64,000 nucleotides of DNA from Gemmatimonadaceae bacterium (GCA_025934775.1 JAICWO010000017.1:61324-125323), one strand, 5' to 3'. Counted from the stretch's first letter, positions 15,681 through 24,301 are shown. Notes: a model not told the origin generated them from the letters alone. A program made the numbers and translations.

Positions 15681-16133
15681 TCAGCCGCGCTGGTTGCAGA
15701 TTTCCTGCAGCGGCGGGAGCGAAACGTCCTCCACGTACCAGCGATTCGACGGCCCGCGCACCACGCGAAAGTTAGTCGAGCGCGTCAAGTTCTTGAACGT
15801 GACGTTCACGGCCACGTCGCGCGCGCCACCGGGCGCCGGCGCATCGGCGAGAATGTCGTAGCTACTGTGCTTGAGGTAGCAGATCATGATCAGCTCGCGC
15901 TTCTCCAACACGTCGCGCGAGTAGGCGTCGCGCGCGGCGCCGTCCGGCCCGCCCCAGATCGCGCCCATCGCCTGGAGATCCGTCTGCGCCACGGCGTTCA
16001 TGAAGCCGCGAATCGCCGAGGCGGGATCGAGCGCGCCCGTCTGATTGCCCTGCAACACCGGCGTCGTCGCGGTCGCGGGCGGCGCGGAGTGACAGGCCGC
16101 GAGCAACGCGCACAGCGCGATTAGTTTCTTCAT
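15681..16133 (-). CDS. Small lipoprotein, SnoaL/DUF4878-like size
   Basis: 150 residues. The start ATG at 16133 is preceded by GGAGAG; the N-terminus 'MKKLIALCALLAACHS' is a lipoprotein signal with the lipobox Cys in 'LAAC'. After a short Thr/Pro linker the domain runs 'PASAIRGFMNAVAQTDLQAMGAIWG...' and ends in beta strands '...NRWYVEDVSLPPLQEIC'. That helix-then-strand order matches the cystatin/NTF2-like periplasmic lipoproteins, but I cannot name a function. It converges on mce and diverges from pdxJ. Probably anchored to a membrane facing the periplasm. Confidence 0.7.
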   Translation of the reverse strand: MKKLIALCALLAACHSAPPATATTPVLQGNQTGALDPASAIRGFMNAVAQTDLQAMGAIWGGPDGAARDAYSRDVLEKRELIMICYLKHSSYDILADAPAPGGARDVAVNVTFKNLTRSTNFRVVRGPSNRWYVEDVSLPPLQEICNQRG

Positions 16134-16208
16134 GCGTTCTCTCCGTCTGCGTGTTCGCAACGTAGCCAGTTGATCACTACACCAGGAAGCACCGTGGGGA
16201 GCCCTGGC

Positions 16209-16937
16209 ATGCGGTATCAGCGCCTGTACATCAACATCGATCACGTCGCCACCGTGCGCCAAGCGCGGCGCGGCGCGAGTCCGGACCCCGTGGCGGCAGC
16301 CGCGCTCTGCGAGCAGGCCGGCGCCGACGGCATCACCGCCCATCTGCGCGAGGATCGCCGGCACATTCAGGACGACGACATCGAGCGCCTGGCTACATCC
16401 GTCGTCACGGTGCTCAATCTCGAGATGGCGTGCACCGATGAGATGATTGGCATCGCGACGCGACTCCGTCCGCACCAGGTGACGCTCGTCCCCGAGCGGC
16501 GCGAGGAGATCACCACGGAGGGCGGGCTCGATGTGTCGCGCGACCCGGCGCGGCTGGCCGATGGCGTCGCGCGGCTGAACGCGGCCGGCATTCGTACGAG
16601 TCTCTTCATCGCGCCGGATCTCGCGGCGGTCGATCGTTCGCGCGAGCTCGGCGCCGCCGCGGTGGAGCTCCACACCGGCCCGTACTCGCACGCCTCCAAC
16701 GACCCCGCGACGCTGCGCGCGCTGCGTGACGCTTCCCGCCACGGGGCGTCGATTGGATTGGCGATCCACGCCGGCCACGGCCTCACGGTGGAGAACGTCG
16801 CGCCCGTTGCCGCGATACCGGAAATCGAAGAGCTGAACATCGGCCATTCGGTGGTCAGCCGTGCGATTTTCGTTGGACTCGTGGAGGCCGTGCACGAGCT
16901 GCGCCGAGCCATGGACGATGCACGAGCGTCCGCCTAA
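16209..16937 (+). CDS. pdxJ: Pyridoxine 5'-phosphate synthase
   Basis: 242 residues, the normal PdxJ length, starting 'MRYQRLYINIDHVATVRQARRG'. The chosen ATG at 16209 has GGGGAG 7 nt upstream; a longer frame from 16170 would add 13 unconserved residues. Conserved parts include 'DGITAHLREDRRHIQDDDI', 'LNLEMACTDEM', 'LVPERREEITTEGGLDV', 'VELHTGPYSH' and 'GHGLTVENV'. PdxJ is a TIM barrel that condenses 1-deoxy-D-xylulose 5-phosphate with 3-amino-2-oxopropyl phosphate to give PNP in the DXP-dependent vitamin B6 pathway. PdxA and other partners are not in the window. Confidence 0.95.
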   Translation: MRYQRLYINIDHVATVRQARRGASPDPVAAAALCEQAGADGITAHLREDRRHIQDDDIERLATSVVTVLNLEMACTDEMIGIATRLRPHQVTLVPERREEITTEGGLDVSRDPARLADGVARLNAAGIRTSLFIAPDLAAVDRSRELGAAAVELHTGPYSHASNDPATLRALRDASRHGASIGLAIHAGHGLTVENVAPVAAIPEIEELNIGHSVVSRAIFVGLVEAVHELRRAMDDARASA

Positions 16938-16967
16938 CTTCGTCGGGCGCAAACCAACGGAGCGCGC

Positions 16968-18620
16968 ATGACCGGAGCGCCGGGATTTCTCGAGTTCTTC
17001 ATCCTCGAAGCGAGCGAATACGTCGAGCAGCTCGACGGTTTTCTGCTCGGGGGTGGACCGAGCGGTCCTGACGGTGAAGCGGTGCAGCGCGTCGCGCGTG
17101 CGCTGCGCGGCACGGCGACGATGGCGAAGCTCCCATCGTTCGCGGAGCTCGCGAGCGCGGTCGAACGCGTGGGCCGCGCGCTCCAGGTCGGCGCGCTGCA
17201 CTGGGACCCGGCACTCGGCGGCGCGCTCGTCGCCGCGATCGACGAGCTCAAGGCGCTCCTGCACTCAGCGCGCGCCTGGTCGCCGGCCGAAGATCAGCGC
17301 GCCGCCACCCGCGCCGCCGAGCTGTCGCGATTCGCGCCGGCGCGCACGCCAGCGGCCGGCGCGGCCCTCGCGGGCTCGTCATCACAAAGTTCTTATTTCG
17401 CGACCGAGGCGGCGAACATCGCCGCGGGACTCGAGCTGCTCACCACGCGCGCCGGCGATCCGGAGACGGCCGCCAATGTGCTGCGCCGCGTGCGCGCACT
17501 GCGCGGAGTGGCCGGCGTGAAGGAGATCGCCCCGCTCGCCGACGCGCTCGAGTCGACCGAAGATGCGGCGCGCGAGCTCGAGATCGGCGCCGCGCCGAGC
17601 GACGAATCGCGCCGGCTGCTCGAAGCCTCGGCCGGCTATCTGCGCGCGATCTCCGCTGCCCTGCGCTCCGGCGGCGCGGCCGACACGCCGAGTGCTCCGC
17701 GCGACGCGTTCGTCGCGGCGCGCGACGCCTGGATGGCGCAGGACGAGGACCGCGAACGCGTTGTGCCGATCGCGAGTCTGTTCTATGCCGACGGCACGCC
17801 GGGCGTGATCGAAACCGCGGCAAACCCGCCGACGTCTTCATCGGAACGATTCCGCCTCGAGCTGGTGAGCCTTGGCGAGCATTTGCGCCAGGTGGTCGAT
17901 GCCGCGCGCGGCGCACCGGCCGGTGACAGCGATGCACAGTCGCGCGCCCGTCGCGAGCTCCGCCGCGCGTTGCGCGCGCTCGAAGGCGCGGCGGAGAGCT
18001 TCGGCGAGCACGATGTCGCGGAGTTCATTCGCGGACATCGCGAGTCAGCCGACCACGTGGATTTTCTCGGACTCGCCGCGCTCCAGGATCTCGCGGGCGT
18101 GCTCTCGGCACCAGGCACGCAAGGCGAAAAGCTGCGCGAGCGGCTTCGCGAGCTGAGTCACGGACGCGACTTCGCGAGCTCCATCGGCGAGGGGTTCGGA
18201 GCGGAAGCGCCGCCGGCGTCGCCCATCGCTCGTCCAGTGCCGGCCCCGGCCCCGGCACCCGCGAACGTGAGCGCGTCGTATCCGCCGCCGGCTCCTTCGG
18301 CGGCGCCTCAACCTGCGCCTCAGCCTGCGCCTCCGCGTGCGCCCACACCGGTGCACGTCGAGGCACTCGACCGCTCGGCCGCGGCGCTCATCGACTCGAG
18401 CATCGCCGCGCTCGAGTCGCTGGAGCAGCATCCGTTCGCGACGCCCGTCGCGATCCCGGAAGACGCCGTCGTGCCGATCGAGTCGCTGCTGTACCGCGGG
18501 CGCGCCGCGCTCGACCGCGCGCTCGAGATCCGCGATCAGTTGAAGCGCGCCGGGCCGGTGTCCGATCCTTCCGCGCTCGAGGAGCTGTTCGATCTGCTCG
18601 AGCTCGCGCGCGCGGAGTAA
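16968..18620 (+). CDS. Protein with three His-less HPt-like (CheA P1-like) repeats
   Basis: 550 residues, soluble. Residues 5-75 follow the CheA P1/HPt pattern ('FLEFFILEASEYVEQLDGFLL'...'RVARALRGTATMAKL'), but the phospho-acceptor His position is Arg44. A second copy (about 142-205, 'RRVRALRGVAGVKEI') has Arg176 there, and a third (about 290-350, 'RRALRALEGAAESFGE') also has Arg. A Pro/Ala linker (about 420-465) leads to a C-terminal helical part. A motif VVPI(A/E)SL(F/L)Y occurs twice, after copy two and near the end. It probably binds response regulators or scaffolds without accepting phosphate; this is inference. The GGAG site is 6 nt before the ATG; pdxJ lies upstream and the flippase gene 6 nt downstream. 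Confidence 0.6.
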   Translation: MTGAPGFLEFFILEASEYVEQLDGFLLGGGPSGPDGEAVQRVARALRGTATMAKLPSFAELASAVERVGRALQVGALHWDPALGGALVAAIDELKALLHSARAWSPAEDQRAATRAAELSRFAPARTPAAGAALAGSSSQSSYFATEAANIAAGLELLTTRAGDPETAANVLRRVRALRGVAGVKEIAPLADALESTEDAARELEIGAAPSDESRRLLEASAGYLRAISAALRSGGAADTPSAPRDAFVAARDAWMAQDEDRERVVPIASLFYADGTPGVIETAANPPTSSSERFRLELVSLGEHLRQVVDAARGAPAGDSDAQSRARRELRRALRALEGAAESFGEHDVAEFIRGHRESADHVDFLGLAALQDLAGVLSAPGTQGEKLRERLRELSHGRDFASSIGEGFGAEAPPASPIARPVPAPAPAPANVSASYPPPAPSAAPQPAPQPAPPRAPTPVHVEALDRSAAALIDSSIAALESLEQHPFATPVAIPEDAVVPIESLLYRGRAALDRALEIRDQLKRAGPVSDPSALEELFDLLELARAE

Positions 18621-18626
18621 GTCGCG

Positions 18627-19640
18627 ATGAAGTTCGGCTGGCGCGGCGCGCTGGGGATCGTCGTCAGCGCGATCTTTCTCTATTTCGCGTTCCGACATCT
18701 CGATCTGAGTCGCGCGCTCGAGAAGGCGCGCCACGCGAACTACTGGCTGATTGCCGCGAGCGCCATCATGGCGACCTGCATGTTCCCGCTGCGCGCACGG
18801 CGATGGCGCACCATTCTCGACCCCATCGCGCCCAAGCTTCCCTTTGGCCCGCTCTGGCGGTCGACCGCGATCGGCGTGATGGTGACGAACACGGTGCCGC
18901 TGCGCGCCGGAGAGCTGGCTCGCGCCTACGCGCTCAACCGCGAAGTGCCGAGCGTGAGTTTCGCCACCGCCCTTGCGTCGATCGCGGTGGACCGCGTGTT
19001 CGACGGAATCGTTTGCATGCTGCTGCTGGCTGTTGGCGTGGTGATGGCACACTTCCCGAGCACCACCACGATCAACGGCCATTCGCTCGGCGGCGCGGCG
19101 ACCGTCGTCGTCGCGGGTTCGCTCGGGTTGCTGCTCGCTCTCTACGTGCTCGTATTTTTTCCGGGAATTCTCATTAGAGTTTTCGAGCTCGTCGCGCGCC
19201 GCGTCTCGCCGGTCGTCGAGCGCCGCGGAAGCGAGATGCTGCACCGATTCGCCGAGGGGCTGAGCGTCCTCCGCACGCCCAAGCATTTCATCGCGGTGTT
19301 CGGGTGGACTCTTCTGCACTGGCTTGTCCAACCGTTGGCGTTTTGGCTCGCGCTCATGGCGATGGGCATTCACGTGCCGCTGGCATCCACGCTCGTACTT
19401 CAGGGGATCATCGTCATTCTCGTCGCGCTGCCGTCGGCGCCCGGCTTCTTCGGGCCATTCGAGATCGGCGCCACGATCGCGCTCGCGCTGTACAGCGTGA
19501 CGAATTCCGACGCAGCCACGTGGGCCCTCCTCTTCCACGTGGCGTCGTTCATTCCGATCACACTCATCGGGGCGTACTACTTCGTCAGGCTCGGCGTCCA
19601 CATGGGCGAGATCAACACCGCCGCGGACGCCAAGCAGTGA
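18627..19640 (+). CDS. Lysylphosphatidylglycerol synthase TM-region (UPF0104/AglD2) family membrane protein
   Basis: 337 residues with about eight hydrophobic segments. Family landmarks are 'FRHLDLSRALEKARHANYWLIAAS' at the N-terminus, 'PLRARRWRTILDP', the conserved 'TNTVPLRAGELARAYALNRE' loop, 'SIAVDRVFDGIV', and 'LPSAPGFFGPFEIGA' near the end. Family members move or flip polar lipids and glycolipids; without the soluble MprF domain this is a stand-alone flippase-like protein whose substrate is unknown. Its stop overlaps the ispE start (GTGA), so both are probably made from one mRNA. Confidence 0.85.
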   Translation: MKFGWRGALGIVVSAIFLYFAFRHLDLSRALEKARHANYWLIAASAIMATCMFPLRARRWRTILDPIAPKLPFGPLWRSTAIGVMVTNTVPLRAGELARAYALNREVPSVSFATALASIAVDRVFDGIVCMLLLAVGVVMAHFPSTTTINGHSLGGAATVVVAGSLGLLLALYVLVFFPGILIRVFELVARRVSPVVERRGSEMLHRFAEGLSVLRTPKHFIAVFGWTLLHWLVQPLAFWLALMAMGIHVPLASTLVLQGIIVILVALPSAPGFFGPFEIGATIALALYSVTNSDAATWALLFHVASFIPITLIGAYYFVRLGVHMGEINTAADAKQ

Positions 19641-20524
19641 CCGCCACGGCCCGCGTCGCCGCGCAGGCCAAGGTCAACCTCCTGCTCAACGTGCTCGCGC
19701 GCGAGGCGAGCGGCTATCACTCCATCGAGACCGTCTTCCTCCACATCGATCTCGCGGATGACGTCCGCGTTCGCATCACCAACGGTTCGCGCTCGCTCGA
19801 CTGCACAGGTCCGGCACTCCCCGCGAACGGCCTCGGGTCCGTCGAGCAGAATCTCGCCTATCGCGCCGCGCTCTCGTACGTGGACGCGGCGGGTTGGCCC
19901 GCCGGCTTCGCGATCGAGATCGAGAAACACATTCCAGTCGGCGGCGGGTTGGGCGGCGGGAGCGCGGACGCGGGCGCCGTGCTCCGCGCGCTCGACGCGC
20001 TCTCACCGCGACCACTCGGCGCCGGCCTGTTGGAGCTGGCAGGCGCGCTCGGCTCCGACGTGCCCTTCATGGCGATCGAGAGCCCGATGGCGCTTGCCTG
20101 GAGTCGCGGCGAGCGGATGATCGCGCTCGCGCCGCTCGAGTCGCGGCCCGCGATCGTCATCGCGCCGGAATTCTCCGTCTCGACCGCCGACGCCTATGGC
20201 TGGCTCGCGACGGAACGCGGGAGCTACGCACCGGCCGCCGCGCTCCTCGCGCCGGACGCGCTCGCCACGTGGGAGTCCGCCGCGGCGATCGCGCACAACG
20301 ATTTCGAGCGGGTCGTCGCCGCTCGGCATCCGGAGATCGCCGAGCTCGTCGACGAGCTGGACTCGCGCGAGGCACTCATCGCGATGATGAGCGGCTCGGG
20401 CTCGACGGTGTTCGGCGTGTTCAATGAGGCGCCCGACGCGGCGGCGATCACACGGTCGACGCAGCGCACCGCGATCGCGACACGTACCAGTGAGCGAGTT
20501 GTAAGAGTGGAGCTCGAACGGTAA
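19637..20524 (+). CDS. ispE: 4-diphosphocytidyl-2-C-methyl-D-erythritol kinase
   Basis: 295 residues from GTG at 19637, which overlaps the previous stop (GTGA). GHMP-kinase motifs: 'AQAKVNLLLNVLAREASGYHSIETVF' (motif 1), 'PVGGGLGGGSADAGAVLRAL' (ATP-binding loop, motif 2) and 'MMSGSGSTVFGVF' (motif 3). It phosphorylates CDP-methylerythritol in the non-mevalonate (MEP) isoprenoid pathway, which shares DXP with the vitamin B6 route of the nearby pdxJ. The pairing ispE, tRNA-Gln, prs, rplY (ctc), pth is a widely kept bacterial gene order. Confidence 0.93.
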   Translation: MTATARVAAQAKVNLLLNVLAREASGYHSIETVFLHIDLADDVRVRITNGSRSLDCTGPALPANGLGSVEQNLAYRAALSYVDAAGWPAGFAIEIEKHIPVGGGLGGGSADAGAVLRALDALSPRPLGAGLLELAGALGSDVPFMAIESPMALAWSRGERMIALAPLESRPAIVIAPEFSVSTADAYGWLATERGSYAPAAALLAPDALATWESAAAIAHNDFERVVAARHPEIAELVDELDSREALIAMMSGSGSTVFGVFNEAPDAAAITRSTQRTAIATRTSERVVRVELER

Positions 20525-20548
20525 CTTTCGACTCTTCCTCTCGCGCGC

Positions 20549-20619
20549 TGCCCCCTCGTCCAATGGCAGGACATCGGACTTTGGATCCGAGAATGGTGGT
20601 TCGAATCCACCGGGGGCAA
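20549..20619 (+). tRNA. tRNA-Gln (anticodon TTG)
   Basis: A full cloverleaf can be drawn by eye: acceptor TGCCCCC (20549-20555) with GGGGGCA (20612-20618), D stem GTCC/GGAC, anticodon loop CTTTGGA with anticodon TTG, and T arm GGTGG-TTCGAAT-CCACC (20595-20611). The discriminator base is A at 20619; CCA is not encoded. It reads CAA and probably CAG. It sits between ispE and prs, as in many bacteria. Confidence 0.93.
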
Positions 20620-20669
20620 TCGCTACGCCTTCCCCAAGCCATTCCCTCGCACTAACTTATAAGGCTGCC

Positions 20670-21623
20670 ATGGACGGATTAGCGGTACCCAGTCACGGCC
20701 TCAAGCTGCTGTCCGGGACGGCCAACCGTGCGTTGGCGGAGGAGATCGCGCAGCATATCGGAGTCGAGCTGTGTCGAGTCAACCTCGGCCGGTTCGCCGA
20801 CGGCGAGATCTCCGTTCGCATCGACGAGAACGTGCGCGGCAACGATGTGTTCATCCTGCAGCCCACGAATCCGCCAGCCGAGAACATCATGGAGCTCTTG
20901 CTCCTGATCGACGCGGCGCGGCGTGCCTCGGCGGCGCGCATCACGTGCGTGATGCCGTACTACGGCTATGCGCGGCAGGACCGCAAGGACCAGCCGCGCG
21001 TGCCGATCGGCGCCAAGCTCATGGCGAACATGATCATGGCGGCGGGAGTGGATCGGGTGCTGGGCGTGGACTTTCACCAGCACCAGCTCCAGGGATTTTT
21101 CGACGTACCTGTGGATCACCTGTACGCGATGCCGGTGTTCACGGCGCACTACCGGAAGATGCAGCTCCAGGATCCCGTGGTCGTCGCGCCGGACGTGGGC
21201 TCGGCCAAAATGGCGCGCGGATTCGCGAAGCGGCTGAATGCGACGCTGGCGATCATCGACAAGCGCCGCCCGCAGCCGAATGTCTCGGAAGTGGTGAACG
21301 TGGTCGGCGAGGTCGAGGGGCACGATTGTATCCTCGTCGACGACATGATCGATACGGCGGGAACGGTGACGGAGGCGGCGCGGGCGCTCAAGAACCTCGG
21401 CGCGCAAGACATCTACATCTGCGCGACGCACGCGTTGCTCTCGGGGCCGGCCAAGCAGCGGCTGAGCGATTCGCCGATTCGCGAGGTGGCGGTGACGGAC
21501 ACGATCGCCATTCCGCACGAGCGGCGTCCGACGCAGCTCTGCGTGCTGTCGGTGGGTGAGCTGTTGTCGAAAGCCATCCGCTTCACGCACGCGGAACAGT
21601 CGGTGAGTAGTCTGTTTGATTGA
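20670..21623 (+). CDS. prs: Ribose-phosphate pyrophosphokinase (PRPP synthetase)
   Basis: 317 residues, the standard class I length. Landmarks: 'LGRFADGEISVRIDENVRGNDVF', 'MPYYGYARQDRKDQPR', 'GVDFHQHQLQGFFDVPVD' (metal His loop), 'VVVAPDVGSAKMARGFAK' and the PRPP loop 'CILVDDMIDTAGTVTEAA'. It makes PRPP from ribose 5-phosphate and ATP for nucleotide, His and Trp synthesis in the cytoplasm. AAGG lies 5 nt before the ATG at 20670. A palindromic repeat begins 2 nt after the stop and may serve as terminator. Confidence 0.96.
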   Translation: MDGLAVPSHGLKLLSGTANRALAEEIAQHIGVELCRVNLGRFADGEISVRIDENVRGNDVFILQPTNPPAENIMELLLLIDAARRASAARITCVMPYYGYARQDRKDQPRVPIGAKLMANMIMAAGVDRVLGVDFHQHQLQGFFDVPVDHLYAMPVFTAHYRKMQLQDPVVVAPDVGSAKMARGFAKRLNATLAIIDKRRPQPNVSEVVNVVGEVEGHDCILVDDMIDTAGTVTEAARALKNLGAQDIYICATHALLSGPAKQRLSDSPIREVAVTDTIAIPHERRPTQLCVLSVGELLSKAIRFTHAEQSVSSLFD

Positions 21624-21625
21624 GA

Positions 21626-21697
21626 GTGGCGAGTAGAGAGTGGAGAGTAGAGAGACACGACGTCTCGACTGTCGACTCTCCACTCTCTACTCTCCAC
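21626..21697. repeat. Palindromic GAGAGT-family repeat, copy 2 (3' of prs)
   Basis: The arms 21626-21648 and 21675-21697 are inverted repeats of 23 nt matching at 22 positions, with a 26-nt loop. The core is the same GTGGAGAGTAGAGAGT unit as at 8609-8714. It starts 2 nt after the prs stop and precedes rplY by about 110 nt, so it could end prs transcription or be a dispersed palindromic element. The rest of 21698-21805 shows no gene and no clear promoter. Confidence 0.75.
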
Positions 21698-21805
21698 CCG
21701 CTCGACCTGGACATGGTAGGGAGGACGCAGCCTCCCGAGAGTAAACACGGGTCGCGGCGGGCGGGCTGCGAAGACAAGTTGAAATAGCAATCTGGTATTC
21801 ACACA

Positions 21806-22465
21806 ATGGCAACAGCATCCCTCAGCGCCTCCGTGCGCACCGACCGCGGCACCGGCGTGGCGCGCAAGCTCCGGCAGAACGGCCAGGTCCCCGCCGTCAT
21901 CTACGGCCACGGCCGCGCCCCCCAATCGCTCACCCTCGACGCGCGCGACACCGAGAAGCTCCTCTCGACGATCGCGGCGGCGAGCACCGTCATCGAGCTC
22001 GCCATCGAGGGCGCCACTGCGCGCACCCTGATCCGCGAGATCCAGCGCCACCCGTTCAAGCGCCACATCATCCACATCGACTTCCAGGAGCTCGTCGCGG
22101 GCGAGAAGGTGACGGTCAGCGTCCCGATTCGCTTCGTCGGCACCGCCGACGGCGTCCGCAACTCGGGCGGCATCCTCGAGGAGACGATGCACCAGGTTCA
22201 CATTCGCGTCGATCCCGCCGCGATGCCGGACCACCTCGAAGTGGATGTCACGCCGCTCACGATCGGCCACAGCGTCCACGTCCGCGATCTCAAGCTTCCC
22301 GAGGGCGCGATCGTTCTCGACGAAGCCAGTGCGACCGTCTGCGTCTGCACCGCGCCCAAGGCCGCGGCCGAGACGACGACCGCCGCCGAGGGCGAGGCCC
22401 CGACGACCGCCGAGCCCGAGCTCATTCGCAAGCCCAAGGCCGAAGGCGAGGAAGAGGCCAAGTAG
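21806..22465 (+). CDS. rplY: Ribosomal protein L25/TL5 (Ctc form)
   Basis: 219 residues: the long two-domain Ctc type. An N-terminal 5S-rRNA-binding domain ('LSASVRTDRGTGVARKLRQNGQVPAVIYGHG', about 1-95) is followed by a beta-rich TL5 C-terminal domain and an acidic/Ala-Glu tail rich in Lys at the end. L25 binds 5S rRNA in the large subunit; Ctc forms are stress-related in some bacteria. The gene lies directly before pth, a very common pairing. No Shine-Dalgarno is visible before the ATG. Confidence 0.92.
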   Translation: MATASLSASVRTDRGTGVARKLRQNGQVPAVIYGHGRAPQSLTLDARDTEKLLSTIAAASTVIELAIEGATARTLIREIQRHPFKRHIIHIDFQELVAGEKVTVSVPIRFVGTADGVRNSGGILEETMHQVHIRVDPAAMPDHLEVDVTPLTIGHSVHVRDLKLPEGAIVLDEASATVCVCTAPKAAAETTTAAEGEAPTTAEPELIRKPKAEGEEEAK

Positions 22466-22533
22466 CGCCACTCGTGCTCCGATTCCTCTTCGGGCGGGGC
22501 CGACACGATGCATCGACCCGCGACGACGAGCCG

Positions 22534-23103
22534 ATGAAAGTCATCGTTGGACTTGGCAACCCGGGCAAGGAATACGAGCGCACGCGGCACAACGTCGGCT
22601 GGTGGGTCGTCGACCACCTCGCCGACGTTTGGCATTTCGACGGCTGGAAGAAGGACGGCGATGCCCGAGTCGCGAACGGCACGGTCAACGGCGCGAAGGT
22701 GCGTCTGGTCAAACCGCTCACGTACATGAACCTGAGCGGCGCCGTCCTCAAGCCCTACATGCGGCGCCCCTTCTGGTCGGCGGCGACCGATCTCATGATC
22801 GTGGTGGACGAGGTGCAGCTTCCCGTCGGCCGCTTTCGCTTCCGCGCGCGCGGAAGCGCCGGCGGCCACAACGGCCTCAAGAGCATCGAGGCCGCGGTGG
22901 GCTCGCAGGAGTATTCGCGGCTGCGGCTCGGCGTCGAGCCGGAGCACGGCCGCCGCGCGCCGCTGGCCGACACGGTGCTGGGCGAGTTCGGGAAGCGCGA
23001 AGGCGAGGTGGTGCGCGACCTGCTGCCCGCGCTCACCGAGGCGCTGGAGCTCTGGATCAAGAGCGGAATCAATCCGGTGATGAATCAGTATCCGGGGACG
23101 TAG
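22534..23103 (+). CDS. pth: Peptidyl-tRNA hydrolase
   Basis: 189 residues from the ATG at 22534, giving the standard start 'MKVIVGLGNPGKEYERTRHN' with the catalytic His in 'RHN'. A GTG at 22474 is in frame but would add 20 unconserved residues. Other landmarks are 'KPLTYMNLSG', 'DLMIVVDEVQLPVGRFRFR' (catalytic Asp region) and 'GSAGGHNGLKSIEAAVG'. It releases tRNA from drop-off peptidyl-tRNAs. It follows rplY by 68 nt and precedes ychF by 70 nt, as in many genomes. Confidence 0.94.
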   Translation: MKVIVGLGNPGKEYERTRHNVGWWVVDHLADVWHFDGWKKDGDARVANGTVNGAKVRLVKPLTYMNLSGAVLKPYMRRPFWSAATDLMIVVDEVQLPVGRFRFRARGSAGGHNGLKSIEAAVGSQEYSRLRLGVEPEHGRRAPLADTVLGEFGKREGEVVRDLLPALTEALELWIKSGINPVMNQYPGT

Positions 23104-23155
23104 CGGACGTGGCCGCGAAGCACGCGGTCATTCCGAGCGACGCCGCGCGGGATGA

Positions 23156-23170
23156 TATAACTCATATAAT
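23156..23170 (+). promoter_or_regulatory. Twin -10-like boxes just before the ychF start
   Basis: TATAAC (23156-23161) and TATAAT (23165-23170) stand out in GC-rich surroundings, immediately upstream of the ychF ATG at 23174. No Shine-Dalgarno separates them from the start, so transcription from either would give a leaderless or nearly leaderless mRNA. No strong -35 is seen. The preceding bases include a fragment like the dispersed GTCATTCCGAGCG repeat. Confidence 0.5.
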
Positions 23171-23173
23171 ACA

Positions 23174-24274
23174 ATGCTAAAACTCGGAATCGTCGGCCTG
23201 CCGAACGTCGGCAAGTCCACGCTGTTCAACGCGCTGACCTCGGCCGGCGTGCTCGCGGCGAACTACCCCTTCGCCACCAAGGATCCCAACGTCGGCCGCG
23301 TCAACGTGCCCGACGCGCGCCTCGACGCGCTCGCGGCCATCGTGCACCCGGAGAAGGTCACGCCCGCCGCCGTCGAATTCGTCGACATCGCGGGCCTGGT
23401 GAAGGGTGCCTCGCAGGGCGAAGGCCTCGGCAACCAGTTCCTGGCCACCATCCGCGAGACCGACGCCGTCGTGCACGTCGTGCGCGCGTTCGAGGACGAC
23501 GACGTGCTGCACGTGATGGGTAACGTCGATCCCGTACGCGACCGCGAGGTGATCGAGTTCGAGCTCGCGCTCGCCGATCTCGCCGTGGTCGAGAAGCGCC
23601 TCGACCGCGTGAAGCGCGCGTCGAAGACCGGCGACAAGGAAGCGCTCGCGGAGCTCGGAAGCCTCGAGGGCGCGAACGCCGTGCTCGCCGAGGGCCGCGC
23701 CCTGTGGCACGCCGCGTTGTCCGCCGGCGACCGCGCGGTGCTCGCGCCGCTCTCGCTGCTCACCCTCAAGCCGATTCTCTACGCGGCCAATGTCACGGAC
23801 GCCGAGCTCGCGGGCGAGGAAGGTGCGCATCTCACGAAGCTCCGCGCCGCGATCGCGGAGAGCGGCGAGCAGGCCGAGGTCGTTCCCTTCTCCGCCAAGA
23901 TCGAGGCCGAGCTCGCGGAGCTTCCGGACGACGATCGACGCGGGTTTCTCGAATCGCTCGGCCTCGAGTCGGCGGGACTCGATCGGCTGATTCGTGCCGG
24001 GTATCACCTGCTCGGACTGCAGACGTACTTCACCGCGGGCGAGCAGGAGGTGCGCGCGTGGACGATCCATCGCGGCGACACGGCGCCGGTCGCGGCGGGC
24101 GTCATTCACACGGACTTCGAGCGCGGATTCATTCGCGCCGAGACGGTGAGCTACGACGACTTCGTCGCGCTCGGCGGATGGAAGGGCGCGCGCGAGAAGG
24201 GCGCGGTGCGATCGGAGGGGAAAGAGTACGTGGTACAGGACGGGGACGTGATGCTGTTTCGGTTCAACGTGTGA
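23174..24274 (+). CDS. ychF: Redox-regulated ribosome-binding ATPase YchF
   Basis: 366 residues, OBG-family P-loop: G1 'GLPNVGKSTLFN', G2 'NYPFATKDPNVG', G3 'DIAGLVKGASQGEGLGNQFL', the altered G4 'NVTDAEL' that favours ATP over GTP, a coiled coil in the middle and the C-terminal TGS-like domain ('LQTYFTAGEQEVRAWTI', 'GFIRAETVSYDDF'). YchF binds the 70S ribosome and affects translation start and stress responses. An AT-rich -10-like pair precedes it and no ribosome-binding site is seen. Confidence 0.95.
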   Translation: MLKLGIVGLPNVGKSTLFNALTSAGVLAANYPFATKDPNVGRVNVPDARLDALAAIVHPEKVTPAAVEFVDIAGLVKGASQGEGLGNQFLATIRETDAVVHVVRAFEDDDVLHVMGNVDPVRDREVIEFELALADLAVVEKRLDRVKRASKTGDKEALAELGSLEGANAVLAEGRALWHAALSAGDRAVLAPLSLLTLKPILYAANVTDAELAGEEGAHLTKLRAAIAESGEQAEVVPFSAKIEAELAELPDDDRRGFLESLGLESAGLDRLIRAGYHLLGLQTYFTAGEQEVRAWTIHRGDTAPVAAGVIHTDFERGFIRAETVSYDDFVALGGWKGAREKGAVRSEGKEYVVQDGDVMLFRFNV

Positions 24275-24301
24275 GATGGCGTTCCGCCGTGCGCCAATCG
24301 C

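Noticed and set aside
23128..23150. A GTCATTCCGAGCG-like fragment upstream of ychF, resembling a well-known dispersed repeat.
   Set aside because: Only about 14 nt match and no partner arm is found, so I do not call it a repeat element.
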